Shown piece by piece: positions 17,295 through 26,470 of a DNA stretch of 64,000 nt. The position numbers were made by a program, and so were the translations under genes. How positions within the stretch are numbered: the first letter of the stretch is position 1; every line of letters begins with the position of its first letter. This DNA comes from Pedobacter sp. BAL39. GTDB lineage: Bacteria; Bacteroidota; Bacteroidia; Sphingobacteriales; Sphingobacteriaceae. The notes beneath the pieces were generated by a model, which saw nothing but the letters and a program-made list of their open reading frames with translations, was not told the origin of the DNA and did no database searches. The stretch lies in NCBI RefSeq assembly GCF_000170795.1, contig NZ_ABCM01000002.1, positions 372,001-436,000 on the forward strand, read 5' to 3'.

Positions 17295-19451
17295 ATGTTT
17301 AATCGTCCGGTCAGATCCATTCAGGATTTCTTATTAAGTACTTACTTTTCTGATGGGCTACGCATTACGCTTGGCGTTTTATGTCCTTCTTTGATTCTTG
17401 CGCAGTTCGGTTTGTTACAATACGGGATGAGTTTATCTTTAGGCGCACTTTGTGTAAGTGTTGTAGATTCTCCAGGCCCAAGTGTACACCGCAGAAATGC
17501 CATGCTGGTGACTACGGGATTGATTACCGTCATTTCTTTACTCGTCGGACTGACAAATTCAAATGTATACATCAGCGGTATCATTGTATTTGTATTCAGC
17601 TTTGTATTTTCAATGCTGTTCGTCTATGGTATCAGAGCTGCCGCAATTGGTACGGCTTCATTGCTGATTATGGTATTGAGCATTGATGATGTGCGTCCAT
17701 GGAATGAGTTGGTTACCTTTGCTTTGTTGATTTTGGCAGGTGCTTTATGGTACAGTTTTCTGAGTTATTTCTTTTATAAGCTTCGTCCGTTCCGTCTGGT
17801 CCAGCAAATGTTAAGTGATTCCATTCATGAGGTCAGCGAGTTTTTGCGTGCAAAAGCGAAATTTTACCATCAGAACGCGAATTTTGAAAGCAACTATGCG
17901 GACCTGTTGCAGCTTCAGGTTACTGTACATGAAAAACAGGATGCAGTACGCGAGCTGCTGTTTAAAACAAGAGAGATCGTACGGGATTCTTCGCCCGAAG
18001 GTCGGTTCCTGCTGCTTGTTTTTGTAGATATGGTTGATCTCTTCGAACAGGTCATGTCCACGTACTACAACTACCAACAGTTACACGAACAATTCGGCGA
18101 ATCAGGTATCCTTAGTCATTACGAGTCTGTGATCAATAAAATTGCTGACGAATTGGATGAAATCGCATTCTCCCTAAAAACGGGAGGCACCCCTAGCCTA
18201 CCCATTTCACTCATTGAAGATGTGGCGCTGCTGCGTTCAAAAATTGTTGCGCTGGAGAAAAGTAATACAGACGGAAGGTTTAACACGCTGGGCATCATTG
18301 CACTAAAGAACATTGAAGTCAATATTGAGAATATTCTTGCCCGGGTGAAAACCATTAATGGTTACTTCAACAAAAAAGAGAAAAAGAACCTTAAAACACG
18401 AGAAATTGAGGTTGAACGCTTTGTCACCAGACAAAAGGTAGATCCTAAATTATTGCTGGAAAATCTCACTTTCAGCTCTTCTACATTTCGTCATTCACTA
18501 AGGGTGGCCATCGTGATGATTATTGGGTTTATGGTTTCCAGGGGCTTGAATTTTTCTCATAGCTACTGGATTTTACTGACCATTCTGGTGATCTCAAAAC
18601 CAGGTTTTAGCCTGACAAAACAGAGAAATTACCAACGTCTGATTGGCACCCTTGTCGGCGCTTTTGCCGCTATGCTGATCCTGGAATATGTGCATGACAA
18701 AAATACCCTGTTTGTGATCTTATTGTTCTGCATGATTGGATGTTACAGCTTCCAGCGCAAGAATTATGTAGTCAGCGTCTTATTCATGACTCCTTATATT
18801 ATTTTGCTTTTTGAGTTTTTGGGTATGGGAGGTTTTTCCATTGCCAGGGAAAGGATTTATGACACATTGATTGGTTCAGGAATCGCTTTATTGGCCAGCT
18901 ATTCCCTGTTCCCAAATTGGGAGCATGAGAAGCTGAAGGAAGCAATGATGGCCATATTGAAAGCAAATAAAGAATATTTTGAAGAAGTGGTACAGCTTTA
19001 TAGCACACCGACGCAGAATTTCACCAATTATAAGGTTGCCAGAAAAGGAGTTTATGTAGCTTCGGCAAATCTGGCGTCCCTATTCCAGCGAATGTTCTCG
19101 GAGCCGAAGAGCAAACAGTTTATGATCACTGAGCTCCACCAGTTCACCACCCTTAACCACCTGCTTTCATCCTACATTGCGACATTATCCTTATACAATA
19201 AGGAGCATGCTTTCGTGGTTTCCAACTATGATGACCTGAAGCCTGTAGTCAATAATACGGTTTATCTTTTGAACCTATGCACGGAGCGGCTACTGAATCA
19301 TGATGCTACCATCAGCAATGTGCCCCTGATCAGGAAAACGGTAGAACAGCAGCTGATTTTGGAAAATGAAACTGTCATTTATGAGCAGTTCGATCATGTG
19401 CAAAAGGTCGCATATGACATTTTCAAGCTGAGTGAAAAAATTAAAATATAA
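17295..19451 (+). CDS. FUSC/YccS-type inner-membrane protein
   Basis: A 718-residue integral membrane protein with two membrane blocks separated by a large cytoplasmic part: helices at about residues 20-165, a soluble, partly coiled region 170-390, a second block 395-540 beginning FRHSLRVAIVMIIGFMVS, and a C-terminal soluble tail. This is the YccS/YhfK and FUSC architecture related to aromatic-acid efflux proteins. A GLTNSNVYISG loop separates two early helices. No membrane-fusion or outer-membrane partner is adjacent, so whether it exports anything is open. Confidence 0.88.
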   Translation: MFNRPVRSIQDFLLSTYFSDGLRITLGVLCPSLILAQFGLLQYGMSLSLGALCVSVVDSPGPSVHRRNAMLVTTGLITVISLLVGLTNSNVYISGIIVFVFSFVFSMLFVYGIRAAAIGTASLLIMVLSIDDVRPWNELVTFALLILAGALWYSFLSYFFYKLRPFRLVQQMLSDSIHEVSEFLRAKAKFYHQNANFESNYADLLQLQVTVHEKQDAVRELLFKTREIVRDSSPEGRFLLLVFVDMVDLFEQVMSTYYNYQQLHEQFGESGILSHYESVINKIADELDEIAFSLKTGGTPSLPISLIEDVALLRSKIVALEKSNTDGRFNTLGIIALKNIEVNIENILARVKTINGYFNKKEKKNLKTREIEVERFVTRQKVDPKLLLENLTFSSSTFRHSLRVAIVMIIGFMVSRGLNFSHSYWILLTILVISKPGFSLTKQRNYQRLIGTLVGAFAAMLILEYVHDKNTLFVILLFCMIGCYSFQRKNYVVSVLFMTPYIILLFEFLGMGGFSIARERIYDTLIGSGIALLASYSLFPNWEHEKLKEAMMAILKANKEYFEEVVQLYSTPTQNFTNYKVARKGVYVASANLASLFQRMFSEPKSKQFMITELHQFTTLNHLLSSYIATLSLYNKEHAFVVSNYDDLKPVVNNTVYLLNLCTERLLNHDATISNVPLIRKTVEQQLILENETVIYEQFDHVQKVAYDIFKLSEKIKI

Positions 19452-19504
19452 AACCATTAGCTCTTCCTGCTTGTTCTAAAAGCATTAAATATCAAATTTA
19501 GATT

Positions 19505-19915
19505 ATGGAAAAGTTATATACTGCCTCCGTTACCGCTAAAGGCGGACGAGATGGCCATATCAAATCGAGCGACGGAACAATAGAATTTGACCTTAGGAAA
19601 CCAAAAGAAATGGGTGGACAAGGTGGAGCAACAAATCCGGAGCAGCTATTTGCAGCTGCATGGGGTCCTTGTTATCTCGGCGCTTTAGGTGCGGTGGCAC
19701 AACATGACGGGGTAGACATTTCTGAGGCAACTGTAGATGTACAGGTTTCTATCAACAAAGATGACAATGCTTTTGTATTGTCTGCAGACCTGGATGTACA
19801 CATTCCTGGTATTACTATTGAAGAAGCTCAGAAATTAGCCGATAAAGCACATCGTGCATGTCCCTATTCTAAAGCAACCAGGGGAAATGTCGATACCAGA
19901 GTAACCGCAATATAA
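19505..19915 (+). CDS. Organic hydroperoxide resistance protein (Ohr/OsmC family)
   Basis: A 136-residue peroxidase of the OsmC superfamily that reduces organic hydroperoxides with a Cys pair. The peroxidatic Cys is at 56 in NPEQLFAAAWGPCYLGAL and the resolving Cys at 119 in ACPYSKATRGNVD; both motifs are typical of Ohr rather than OsmC. Full family length and cytoplasmic. No ohrR repressor gene is adjacent. It lies 53 bp after the FUSC gene on the same strand and ends with a strong terminator. Confidence 0.94.
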   Translation: MEKLYTASVTAKGGRDGHIKSSDGTIEFDLRKPKEMGGQGGATNPEQLFAAAWGPCYLGALGAVAQHDGVDISEATVDVQVSINKDDNAFVLSADLDVHIPGITIEEAQKLADKAHRACPYSKATRGNVDTRVTAI

Positions 19916-19945
19916 CCTTGATTGTTCAACAGCAATCTTATTTAT

Positions 19946-19979
19946 AAAAAAAAGCAGTCCTTAGTGACTGCTTTTTTTA
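19946..19979. terminator. Bidirectional terminator between ohr and mgtE
   Basis: A-rich arm plus GCAGTC pairs with GACTGC plus a T-tract around a six-base loop. The arrangement works on both strands and ends the ohr gene and the converging mgtE gene. Confidence 0.88.
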
Positions 19980-20016
19980 TTCAAGATCTTTTATAAGATG
20001 ATGTGTTTAAGGCTTT

Positions 20017-21366
20017 TTATAACAAAAGTTTACTTGCCAATCCAAGTAGCAGCAAAAATCCAAAAACATCTGTAAAGGTGGTGATGATGATGGACGACGC
20101 GATCGCCGGATCAATTCCAACACGTTTCAGTATCAACGGAATACCTGCACCGGTGACACCTGCGATCAATAAATTTCCGGTCATGGCGAGGAAAATGACC
20201 AGTCCGAGTAAGGGATTGCTGTCAAAAAAGAAAGCAAAAAGAAAAACAATAAGACCCGTTACAGCACCATTGATTACTCCTACCGTAAACTCCTTGAGTA
20301 CTGTACGATAAGCCTGCTGATCCGTCAGGTCATAGAGTGAAATCCTTCTTACTGTAACAGCCAGGGCCTGTGTTGCAGCGTTCCCTCCCATTCCCGCAAT
20401 AATGGTCATATAGGCAGAAAGCACGGCAATTTTTTCGATAGTGGGCTCAAAATGCCTGACAACACCGGAGGCAAGAAAGGCTGTACCCAGATTCAGGATC
20501 AGCCATGGCAATCTTGATTTTACCGCTTCAATCCAGTTACCACTCAGCTCTTCATCTTCAGATACCCCGGAAATCTTCAGGATATCCTCCGTATTCTCAT
20601 CCTCAAGTACATCAATCACATCATCGAAGGTCACCCGGCCAAGGAGTTTCATTTCATGGTCGACCACAGGAATACTGGTGATGTTGTATTGGGAAATCAG
20701 GCGTGCAACCTCTTCCTGATCGGTGTCCGGGCTCACCCAGGCGACCTCTGCTTTGACCAGCTCGGTGATGTGGACATTTCCTTTAGCCTTGATGATGTCT
20801 TTTAAGGAAACAATACCCTGGAAAACATTATCGTCATCGATGACAAAAATCGTATAGAATTCTTCTATTTCTTCACTTTGTCTGATGATCTCATCAATTG
20901 CATCTTTTTTTGTCAGGTGTAAATTGATGCGGATAAACTCCGTATTCATCAGACCACCGGCGGTTTCTTCGTGATAGCTCAATAAGTTTCTGATGCTCGA
21001 AGCATCGTCCTCACTGAGGTCTTTGAGAATCTCCGTTTGCTCATGTTCTTCCAGCTGCGAGATGATGTCGGTCGCATCATCGTAATCAAGCTCTTCTACG
21101 ATCTCGGTACGCTTTTCAGGATGCAGCTGTAGTAGCAGCTCCTCAGGGTGCGATTCCTCATGCATCTCTGAAAGTACTTCTGATGCAATTTCGACTGAAA
21201 GAAGATTGATGATCCGTTCCTGGTCATCTTTATGGAGGCTTTCAAAGAGGATTGCAATTTCTGAGGCATGATATTCCTCAAGAATGAGCTTAAGTTGCTC
21301 ATCATCACCATTTAAGGCGGACTTAATCTTGGAGATATCAGTTTTGTCTAGATCAAAAGATTGCAT
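20017..21366 (-). CDS. mgtE: Magnesium transporter MgtE
   Basis: A 449-residue Mg2+ channel. The order is an acidic, helical MgtE N-domain (about 1-125, with SHPEELLLQLHPEKRTEIVEELD), two CBS domains (about 130-250, ITSIPVVDHEMKLLGRVTFDDVIDVLE), a connecting helix, then five membrane segments (280-449) with the conserved GGNAATQALAVTVR loop. CBS and N-domain Mg2+ binding close the pore when Mg2+ is abundant. It lies 27 bp downstream of corA on the same strand, so the two Mg2+ routes are probably co-transcribed. Confidence 0.96.
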   Translation of the reverse strand: MQSFDLDKTDISKIKSALNGDDEQLKLILEEYHASEIAILFESLHKDDQERIINLLSVEIASEVLSEMHEESHPEELLLQLHPEKRTEIVEELDYDDATDIISQLEEHEQTEILKDLSEDDASSIRNLLSYHEETAGGLMNTEFIRINLHLTKKDAIDEIIRQSEEIEEFYTIFVIDDDNVFQGIVSLKDIIKAKGNVHITELVKAEVAWVSPDTDQEEVARLISQYNITSIPVVDHEMKLLGRVTFDDVIDVLEDENTEDILKISGVSEDEELSGNWIEAVKSRLPWLILNLGTAFLASGVVRHFEPTIEKIAVLSAYMTIIAGMGGNAATQALAVTVRRISLYDLTDQQAYRTVLKEFTVGVINGAVTGLIVFLFAFFFDSNPLLGLVIFLAMTGNLLIAGVTGAGIPLILKRVGIDPAIASSIIITTFTDVFGFLLLLGLASKLLL

Positions 21367-21393
21367 GTGTAGCCAAAGTTACAATAATCAAGC

Positions 21394-22512
21394 CTATTTA
21401 AACCATCCTTTACGCCAGAAATATATGATTTGGGCAACTGCAATGATCCCCATGATGATCATCGTGTATAGATATCCATGCGGCTGATACAATTCCGGCA
21501 TGTTTTGCGGCATGACTTTGCCTGTCACCGGGTCTTCAGCAGCGAAGTTCATCCCATAAATCCCTGCAATGAATGTCAGCGGAATAAATATGGAGGAAAT
21601 GATGGTCAATACTTTCATAATTTCGTTCATTCTGTTGCTAATGATCGAAAGGTACATGTCTATATTGCTCGCCGAGATTTCCTTCAGGGACTCTACGAGG
21701 TCTATGATCTGTATGCAGTGATCGTAGGCATCTTTGATGAACAATTTAGTCTGATCAGGTATCAGCGGGCTATCTGTCCTCAGGATGTCATTGAGTTTAT
21801 CCCTTTCAGGCCAGGCCACTCTGCGAATGTTAATCAGGTTCCTTTTGATGACCTGCGTGTCGAACATCACTGAGCGGTCTGGTTTGTCGAATAACCGGTC
21901 TTCGATGGCATCCAGTTCATCCCCCCATCCACCAAGAATTTCAAAATATTTATCAATGATGATGTCCATCAGCGCATACATAAGATAGCTGGTGCCGGCA
22001 ACGCGGATATTGCCTTTACCACCTTTCAGGCGGGCTCTGACAGGCGCGAGGCAATCTTCATAGCGCTCCTGAAAGGTGAACAGCACTTTTTCCGTGAGTA
22101 AAAATGAGAACTGGTCGTTGTCCATGTTTTTCTGTTCATCAAGACGAAGCATCCTGCTGACAGCAAAAACATAATTTTCATACTCATCGACTTTGGGCCT
22201 TTGGTAGGTACGGGTAATGTCTTCCAGCACGAGTTTGTTGATCCCAAAGTCGTTGTGCAACACTTCAAACATCGCCATAGAGTCAAAACCTTTGATTTCG
22301 ACCCAATAGGTGAAATTAGGGTCAGCAATCAGCGATTTTAATTTGTCCAGGCCGTTTAACTCCTGAACCTCGTAACTTTCGGCATGATAGCGATACAATT
22401 TGATCACAGGCTTTAGTGCCTGATCATCAATATATACCATCCCCGGGCTGGAACCCGCATCTGGCAATGCATAGTGTTGTCTTTTCTTCTTACGGCTTGT
22501 ATTTTTACCCAT
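21394..22512 (-). CDS. corA: Magnesium/cobalt transporter CorA
   Basis: A 372-residue CorA-type divalent cation channel. A large cytoplasmic N-domain and long helix precede two C-terminal membrane segments with the signature IFIPLTFIAGIYGMNF (GMN motif near residue 325). The N-terminal 30 residues are basic and Lys/Arg-rich (MGKNTSRKKKRQ). It transports Mg2+ and often Co2+ or Ni2+. It is upstream of mgtE in a probable two-gene operon. Confidence 0.95.
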   Translation of the reverse strand: MGKNTSRKKKRQHYALPDAGSSPGMVYIDDQALKPVIKLYRYHAESYEVQELNGLDKLKSLIADPNFTYWVEIKGFDSMAMFEVLHNDFGINKLVLEDITRTYQRPKVDEYENYVFAVSRMLRLDEQKNMDNDQFSFLLTEKVLFTFQERYEDCLAPVRARLKGGKGNIRVAGTSYLMYALMDIIIDKYFEILGGWGDELDAIEDRLFDKPDRSVMFDTQVIKRNLINIRRVAWPERDKLNDILRTDSPLIPDQTKLFIKDAYDHCIQIIDLVESLKEISASNIDMYLSIISNRMNEIMKVLTIISSIFIPLTFIAGIYGMNFAAEDPVTGKVMPQNMPELYQPHGYLYTMIIMGIIAVAQIIYFWRKGWFK

Positions 22513-22540
22513 GGCTACACTTAAATCCGGAACCGAACTG

Positions 22541-23146
22541 TCAAAAATAAGATTTGGACTGCGGCCCCTGGTTGAATAACAAATCCACGATACTTAAGTT
22601 AGGCTTAAAACCCTGGCGGTCTTCAAAAACCTGGAAATATGGCTTAAAGTCTCCCTCCTGTTGTTTGAACAGTGTTCTGGCGCGAAAATCCAGCTGCTCC
22701 GGCCATTCCTTAATGTATTCGTCAGATACTGCTGTTGACTTGCTAATCTTTAACTGTTTGAATAACCAGTCGTTAAGCTCCTGGTTATAGTCGAACAGAT
22801 ATTCAAACTTTTGGGTGTAAAATCTGGCAAACTCATCCTCATAATACTCGAAATAGGCAGAATTGCGGTAACAGCTCTCCAGGCTCTTCCAGTGCAGGCG
22901 CTGCCATTTGAAATCATAGCTGATCTTTACGTCTTTTATCTTGGTATGCACTTTGGCTCCCCGGATTACCGGAACGATGAGGTCCAGGCTTCCATTTGGG
23001 GAACATATTGTGGCCCGGTTGCGGAAGGTCTGTTTCGGGAAATGTTCCTCTTTTTCTATCATAAAATGATAATCTGCCTTCTTGATTTCTGTAAAATAGC
23101 TGACGGGAGGAAGATAAAAAAGTGGGAATATAGCTAAACTTTGCAT
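22541..23146 (-). CDS. WbqC-like family protein
   Basis: A protein of 201 residues matching the WbqC family, whose members occur in O-antigen or polysaccharide loci; the biochemical activity is not established. It starts at the Met of MQSLAIFPLFYLPP, typical for the family. The frame stays open a further 67 codons upstream, but that stretch is Lys/Arg-rich, overlaps the divergent acyltransferase gene and looks non-coding, so I reject the long start. Conserved pieces include WQRLHWKSLESCYRNSAYFEYYEDEF near residue 85-110. It lies 29 bp downstream of corA in the opposite order of transcription, that is, just upstream of corA on the minus strand. Confidence 0.82.
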   Translation of the reverse strand: MQSLAIFPLFYLPPVSYFTEIKKADYHFMIEKEEHFPKQTFRNRATICSPNGSLDLIVPVIRGAKVHTKIKDVKISYDFKWQRLHWKSLESCYRNSAYFEYYEDEFARFYTQKFEYLFDYNQELNDWLFKQLKISKSTAVSDEYIKEWPEQLDFRARTLFKQQEGDFKPYFQVFEDRQGFKPNLSIVDLLFNQGPQSKSYF

Positions 23147-23184
23147 CTGATAATTTATGTTTGCATTCTTAATCCGCCAAAATA

Positions 23185-24087
23185 ATGATAAAAAAAGGCT
23201 TTTCGTATATAGGAGTGTTTTTTTTGAGCTTTTTATCACTGTTCCCAACTGCATTGCTTTACGTTCTGGCGGACCTTTCCTACTATGTCGTTTATTATCT
23301 CGTGGGTTATCGAAAAAAGATTGTGCGGGAAAACCTTCAACGTTCATTTCCTGAAAAATCTCCGGAAGAACTTCGTAAGATTGAGAAGCAATTTTTCAGA
23401 TTTTTTGCTGATCTGACCTTTGAAACTATCAAGATGCATTCCATCTCCCGATCGGAACTGGAACGGAGGTTCAAGTTTAAAAACCTCGAACAGATAGAAA
23501 AGTATTTTAGAAAGGGAGAAAGCATTCTGGCTTGCACCGGCCACTACGGCAATTGGGAATGGGGCATGATGGCATTAGGTATGCACCTTTCGGAAAAATG
23601 TTATGTGATCTACAAACCACTGAATAACAGAATCTTCGATCAGTGGTTTCATAACATGCGCACTAAGTTTGGCAATGTGTTTGTGCCGATGCGGCAGACC
23701 CTGAGGGTGCTGAGCAGTGTACGAAAAGAGCCCACAATGTTTTGTTTTGCAAGCGATCAGAGTCCTGTAAAGGGAGAATCCAGGTATTGGATGAATTTCC
23801 TGAATCAGCCTACCGCCGCCCTTCTTGGCCTGGAGAAGATTGCCGTACAGACAGACAGGCCTATTTTTTACTTTAAGCTCAAGGTCATCAAAAGAGGTTA
23901 TTATGAAGTGGAATGTGTTCCCATTGTCCTTCATCCAAAAAAAACAGGAACACATGAAATTACCGATACGCATTTTCAATTTTTAGCATCAATTATTAAA
24001 GAAGACCCCGCATATTGGCTTTGGAGCCATAGGCGGTGGAAAAATAAACCCGATAACGAAGAATGGCAGAACCAAGTGTTGCAGTAG
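23185..24087 (+). CDS. LpxL/HtrB-like lysophospholipid/lipid A acyltransferase
   Basis: A 300-residue membrane-associated acyltransferase. One N-terminal membrane segment (about 5-40) is followed by the acyltransferase domain with the HxxxxE catalytic motif GHYGNWEW (His 120, Glu 125). The family adds a secondary acyl chain to lipid A precursors or related lipids at the inner membrane. The gene overlaps the following glycosyltransferase by 25 bp and starts divergently from the WbqC-like gene, so the pair forms a small envelope-lipid unit. The exact acceptor, whether lipid A or another lipid, cannot be told. Confidence 0.9.
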   Translation: MIKKGFSYIGVFFLSFLSLFPTALLYVLADLSYYVVYYLVGYRKKIVRENLQRSFPEKSPEELRKIEKQFFRFFADLTFETIKMHSISRSELERRFKFKNLEQIEKYFRKGESILACTGHYGNWEWGMMALGMHLSEKCYVIYKPLNNRIFDQWFHNMRTKFGNVFVPMRQTLRVLSSVRKEPTMFCFASDQSPVKGESRYWMNFLNQPTAALLGLEKIAVQTDRPIFYFKLKVIKRGYYEVECVPIVLHPKKTGTHEITDTHFQFLASIIKEDPAYWLWSHRRWKNKPDNEEWQNQVLQ

Positions 24088-25082
24088 TAATTTTAAATTG
24101 GAACGGACAGGCGCTGTTGGAGCAATTTTTACCTGGAGTAATGAAATCCCTCTACCCTAACTTGCAGATCGTTGTGGGCGACAATGCATCGACAGATGAT
24201 TCCGTCTCCTACGTCAGAGAAAATTATCCGGAGGTTACCATTATAGAGAACGAAAAGAACTTTGGTTTTGCCGAAGGCTACCGTAAGCTGCTTGACCAAG
24301 TGAATGCCGACTATTACATCCTGCTCAATTCAGATGTGGAGGTGCCGCCCGATTGGATCATGCCAGTCATCAGAATGATGGAGGCGGATACTCAAATTGC
24401 CGCGGCACAGCCTAAAATCAAGTGGCAGAAAGATAAGTCCAGCTTTGAATATGCGGGGGCTGCCGGTGGTTACCTGGATTTACATGCTTTTCCTTTTTGC
24501 AGGGGCCGCCTTTTTGATACCGTAGAGCTGGATAATGGACAATATGACGATGCACAGGAGATCTTCTGGGCAAGTGGAGCAGCGCTCTTTATCAGAAGTG
24601 AATGCTGGCGGCTGTCTGGTGGACTCGATCCTGACTTCTTTGCACACATGGAAGAGATCGACCTTTGCTGGCGACTGAAAAATATGGGTTACAAGATTAT
24701 GTATTGCCCGGATGCGGAAGTTTACCATGTTGGCGGCGGGACCCTCAATGCTAACAATCCATATAAAACCTATTTAAACTTCCGGAACAATCTGATTATC
24801 ATGCAGAAAAATCTGCCCTTGACGGATGCATGGTTTAGGATCTTTATCAGGATCTGGATCGATTTTGTTGCCTGGATACATTTCCTGATCCAAGGCAAAA
24901 CAGTATTTGCAATGGCCATCAGTAAAGCCCATTACCATTTCTTTAAATATCTGACTGTCAATGGTCGCAAGAGAGGCAAAGTACAGCGTCGCTTCAGCAG
25001 CCTGAGCGGACAATACAACTCCAGTATCGTTTACGACTATTTTGGAAGAAAACTAAAATACTTTAGTGAATTAAAGTGGTAA
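24063..25082 (+). CDS. Family 2 glycosyltransferase, WbbL/rhamnosyltransferase-like
   Basis: A 339-residue GT-A fold glycosyltransferase. It begins VAVVILNWNGQALLEQFLPG, has the nucleotide-sugar block VVGDNASTDDSVSYV near residue 37 and the metal-binding LLNSDVEVP near 88, then DPDFFAHMEEIDLCWRLKNMGYK near 188. The C-terminal 100 residues are amphipathic and likely bind the membrane. The arrangement resembles dTDP-rhamnosyl transferases of polysaccharide synthesis. Its start lies inside the end of the acyltransferase gene, so translation is probably coupled. Donor and acceptor are not determined. Confidence 0.9.
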   Translation: MAEPSVAVVILNWNGQALLEQFLPGVMKSLYPNLQIVVGDNASTDDSVSYVRENYPEVTIIENEKNFGFAEGYRKLLDQVNADYYILLNSDVEVPPDWIMPVIRMMEADTQIAAAQPKIKWQKDKSSFEYAGAAGGYLDLHAFPFCRGRLFDTVELDNGQYDDAQEIFWASGAALFIRSECWRLSGGLDPDFFAHMEEIDLCWRLKNMGYKIMYCPDAEVYHVGGGTLNANNPYKTYLNFRNNLIIMQKNLPLTDAWFRIFIRIWIDFVAWIHFLIQGKTVFAMAISKAHYHFFKYLTVNGRKRGKVQRRFSSLSGQYNSSIVYDYFGRKLKYFSELKW

Positions 25083-25106
25083 ACACTTACGAAATCCCTG
25101 CCAATT

Positions 25107-25526
25107 CTAGCCTTTCAGAAAGCTCTCCATTGCCAGGCGGTATCCATCCATTCCAAATCCGGTGAGTACGCCCCTGCAGTTTTTTCCGGTCAGGGATACA
25201 TGGCGGTGTGATTCCCTGGCGTAGATGTTGGAGATGTGGACTTCGATCACAGGAGTATTGATGGCTGCAATGGCATCCGCAATGGCAACAGATGTATGTG
25301 TATAGCCCCCCGCATTCAGGATGATACCATCGTAAGTAAAGCCTACCTCATGAAGTTTATTAATGAGCTCACCCTCTACATTGCTCTGATAATAATCAAT
25401 TTCAATGATGCTGTAAATTGACCTCAGCTGGCCAATATATGCGTCGAAGCTTAAATTTCCATAAATCCCAGGCTCCCTTACGCCTAAAAGATTTAAATTT
25501 GGGCCATTAATAATTTGTATCTTCAT
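25107..25526 (-). CDS. aroQ: Type II 3-dehydroquinate dehydratase
   Basis: A 139-residue shikimate-pathway enzyme that dehydrates 3-dehydroquinate to 3-dehydroshikimate. It has the full set of family motifs: INGPNLNLLGVREPGIYG with the catalytic Tyr at 22, NAGGYTHTSVAI near 71, and EVHISNIYARE with the catalytic His at 97. Family members form dodecamers. It is divergent from xerD, with a 44-bp gap between their starts. Confidence 0.96.
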   Translation of the reverse strand: MKIQIINGPNLNLLGVREPGIYGNLSFDAYIGQLRSIYSIIEIDYYQSNVEGELINKLHEVGFTYDGIILNAGGYTHTSVAIADAIAAINTPVIEVHISNIYARESHRHVSLTGKNCRGVLTGFGMDGYRLAMESFLKG

Positions 25527-25570
25527 CTGTTCAAACTTAAAGTTTAATTGTTACAGTATAAAATTTTTGT

Positions 25571-26470
25571 GTGATAAATCCTCCCCACCTATTGTCCTTC
25601 AGGAACTACCTGAAACTGGAGCGGGCATTGTCAGTCAATTCCATATCAGCCTATATCAGTGACGTAAAGAAATTGTTTGAATACTTCGATTCAACAGGTA
25701 AAAGCTATGATATTCAGGAAGTAAACACATCAGATCTAAAATTATTTATTAGCTGGGTAAATGAACTTGGAATGCTTCCTGTCACACAAGCCAGGGTGAT
25801 TTCAGGTATCAAATCCTACTTTTCTTTCCTTTCACTTGAGCAACTCATCAGCAGTGACCCTGCTAGTTCACTGGAAACACCAAGGTTGAACAAAAAGCTC
25901 CCTGATACGTTAAATATCGAGGAGATCAACGCAATGATTCAGGCAATAGACCATTCAAAAGCCGAAGGTTTGAGAAGCAGGGCGATGTTGGAAGTGCTCT
26001 ATGGCTGTGGTCTGCGTGTTTCGGAACTAATTCAGATGAAGATCTCTAATATATTCATTAATAGTGAATTTATAAAGGTGGTTGGCAAGGGTGACAAAGA
26101 GCGTATCATCCCAATTGGAAGCGCCGCACTTAAGTACATTATGATGTATATCAATGAAGTAAGAATTGAAGTTCCGATAAAAAAAGGACAGGAAGATTTC
26201 GTGTTTTTAAACAGGCGTGGTACTGCGTTGACCAGAATGTTGATATTCAATATGATCAAGGGACTTGCAAAAGATGCCGGTATCCAGAAGAACATCAGTC
26301 CCCACACCTTCCGCCATTCTTTCGCGACACACCTGATTGAAGGCGGTGCTGATTTGAGAGCTGTCCAGGAAATGCTAGGGCATTCCAGCATAACAACAAC
26401 GGAGATTTATACCCACCTGGACAGAAATTATCTCAAAGAGGTAGTCACTACATTTCACAACAGGAGTTAG
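25571..26470 (+). CDS. xerD: Site-specific tyrosine recombinase XerD
   Basis: A 299-residue XerC/XerD-type recombinase that resolves chromosome dimers at dif. The N-terminal SAM-like domain (LSFRNYLKLERALSVNSISAY) and the catalytic domain are complete: Arg149 in GCGLRVSEL, His245 and Arg248 in PHTFRHSFATHL, His271 in LGHSSI and the nucleophile Tyr280 in TTEIYTH. Translation appears to begin at a GTG, since no ATG lies between the divergent aroQ start and the conserved N-terminus. It converges with prmC with a four-base overlap of stops. Its housekeeping length and position away from any mobile element mark it as chromosomal. Confidence 0.93.
   Translation: MINPPHLLSFRNYLKLERALSVNSISAYISDVKKLFEYFDSTGKSYDIQEVNTSDLKLFISWVNELGMLPVTQARVISGIKSYFSFLSLEQLISSDPASSLETPRLNKKLPDTLNIEEINAMIQAIDHSKAEGLRSRAMLEVLYGCGLRVSELIQMKISNIFINSEFIKVVGKGDKERIIPIGSAALKYIMMYINEVRIEVPIKKGQEDFVFLNRRGTALTRMLIFNMIKGLAKDAGIQKNISPHTFRHSFATHLIEGGADLRAVQEMLGHSSITTTEIYTHLDRNYLKEVVTTFHNRS

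Noticed and set aside
23147..23347. N-terminal extension of the WbqC-like protein
   Set aside because: The 67 upstream codons overlap the start of the divergent acyltransferase gene and are not family-like; the Met at 23146 begins the conserved region.
25532..25539. TAAGTTTG on the minus strand as an aroQ -7 element, with a near-consensus -33
   Set aside because: It would put the transcription start at the aroQ ATG itself. A leaderless mRNA is possible, but the evidence is too thin.
25571..26470. XerD-type recombinase as the mark of an integrated element
   Set aside because: Size and motifs are those of the chromosomal dimer-resolution enzyme, and housekeeping genes (aroQ, prmC, ribD) surround it; no attachment site or phage gene is seen.
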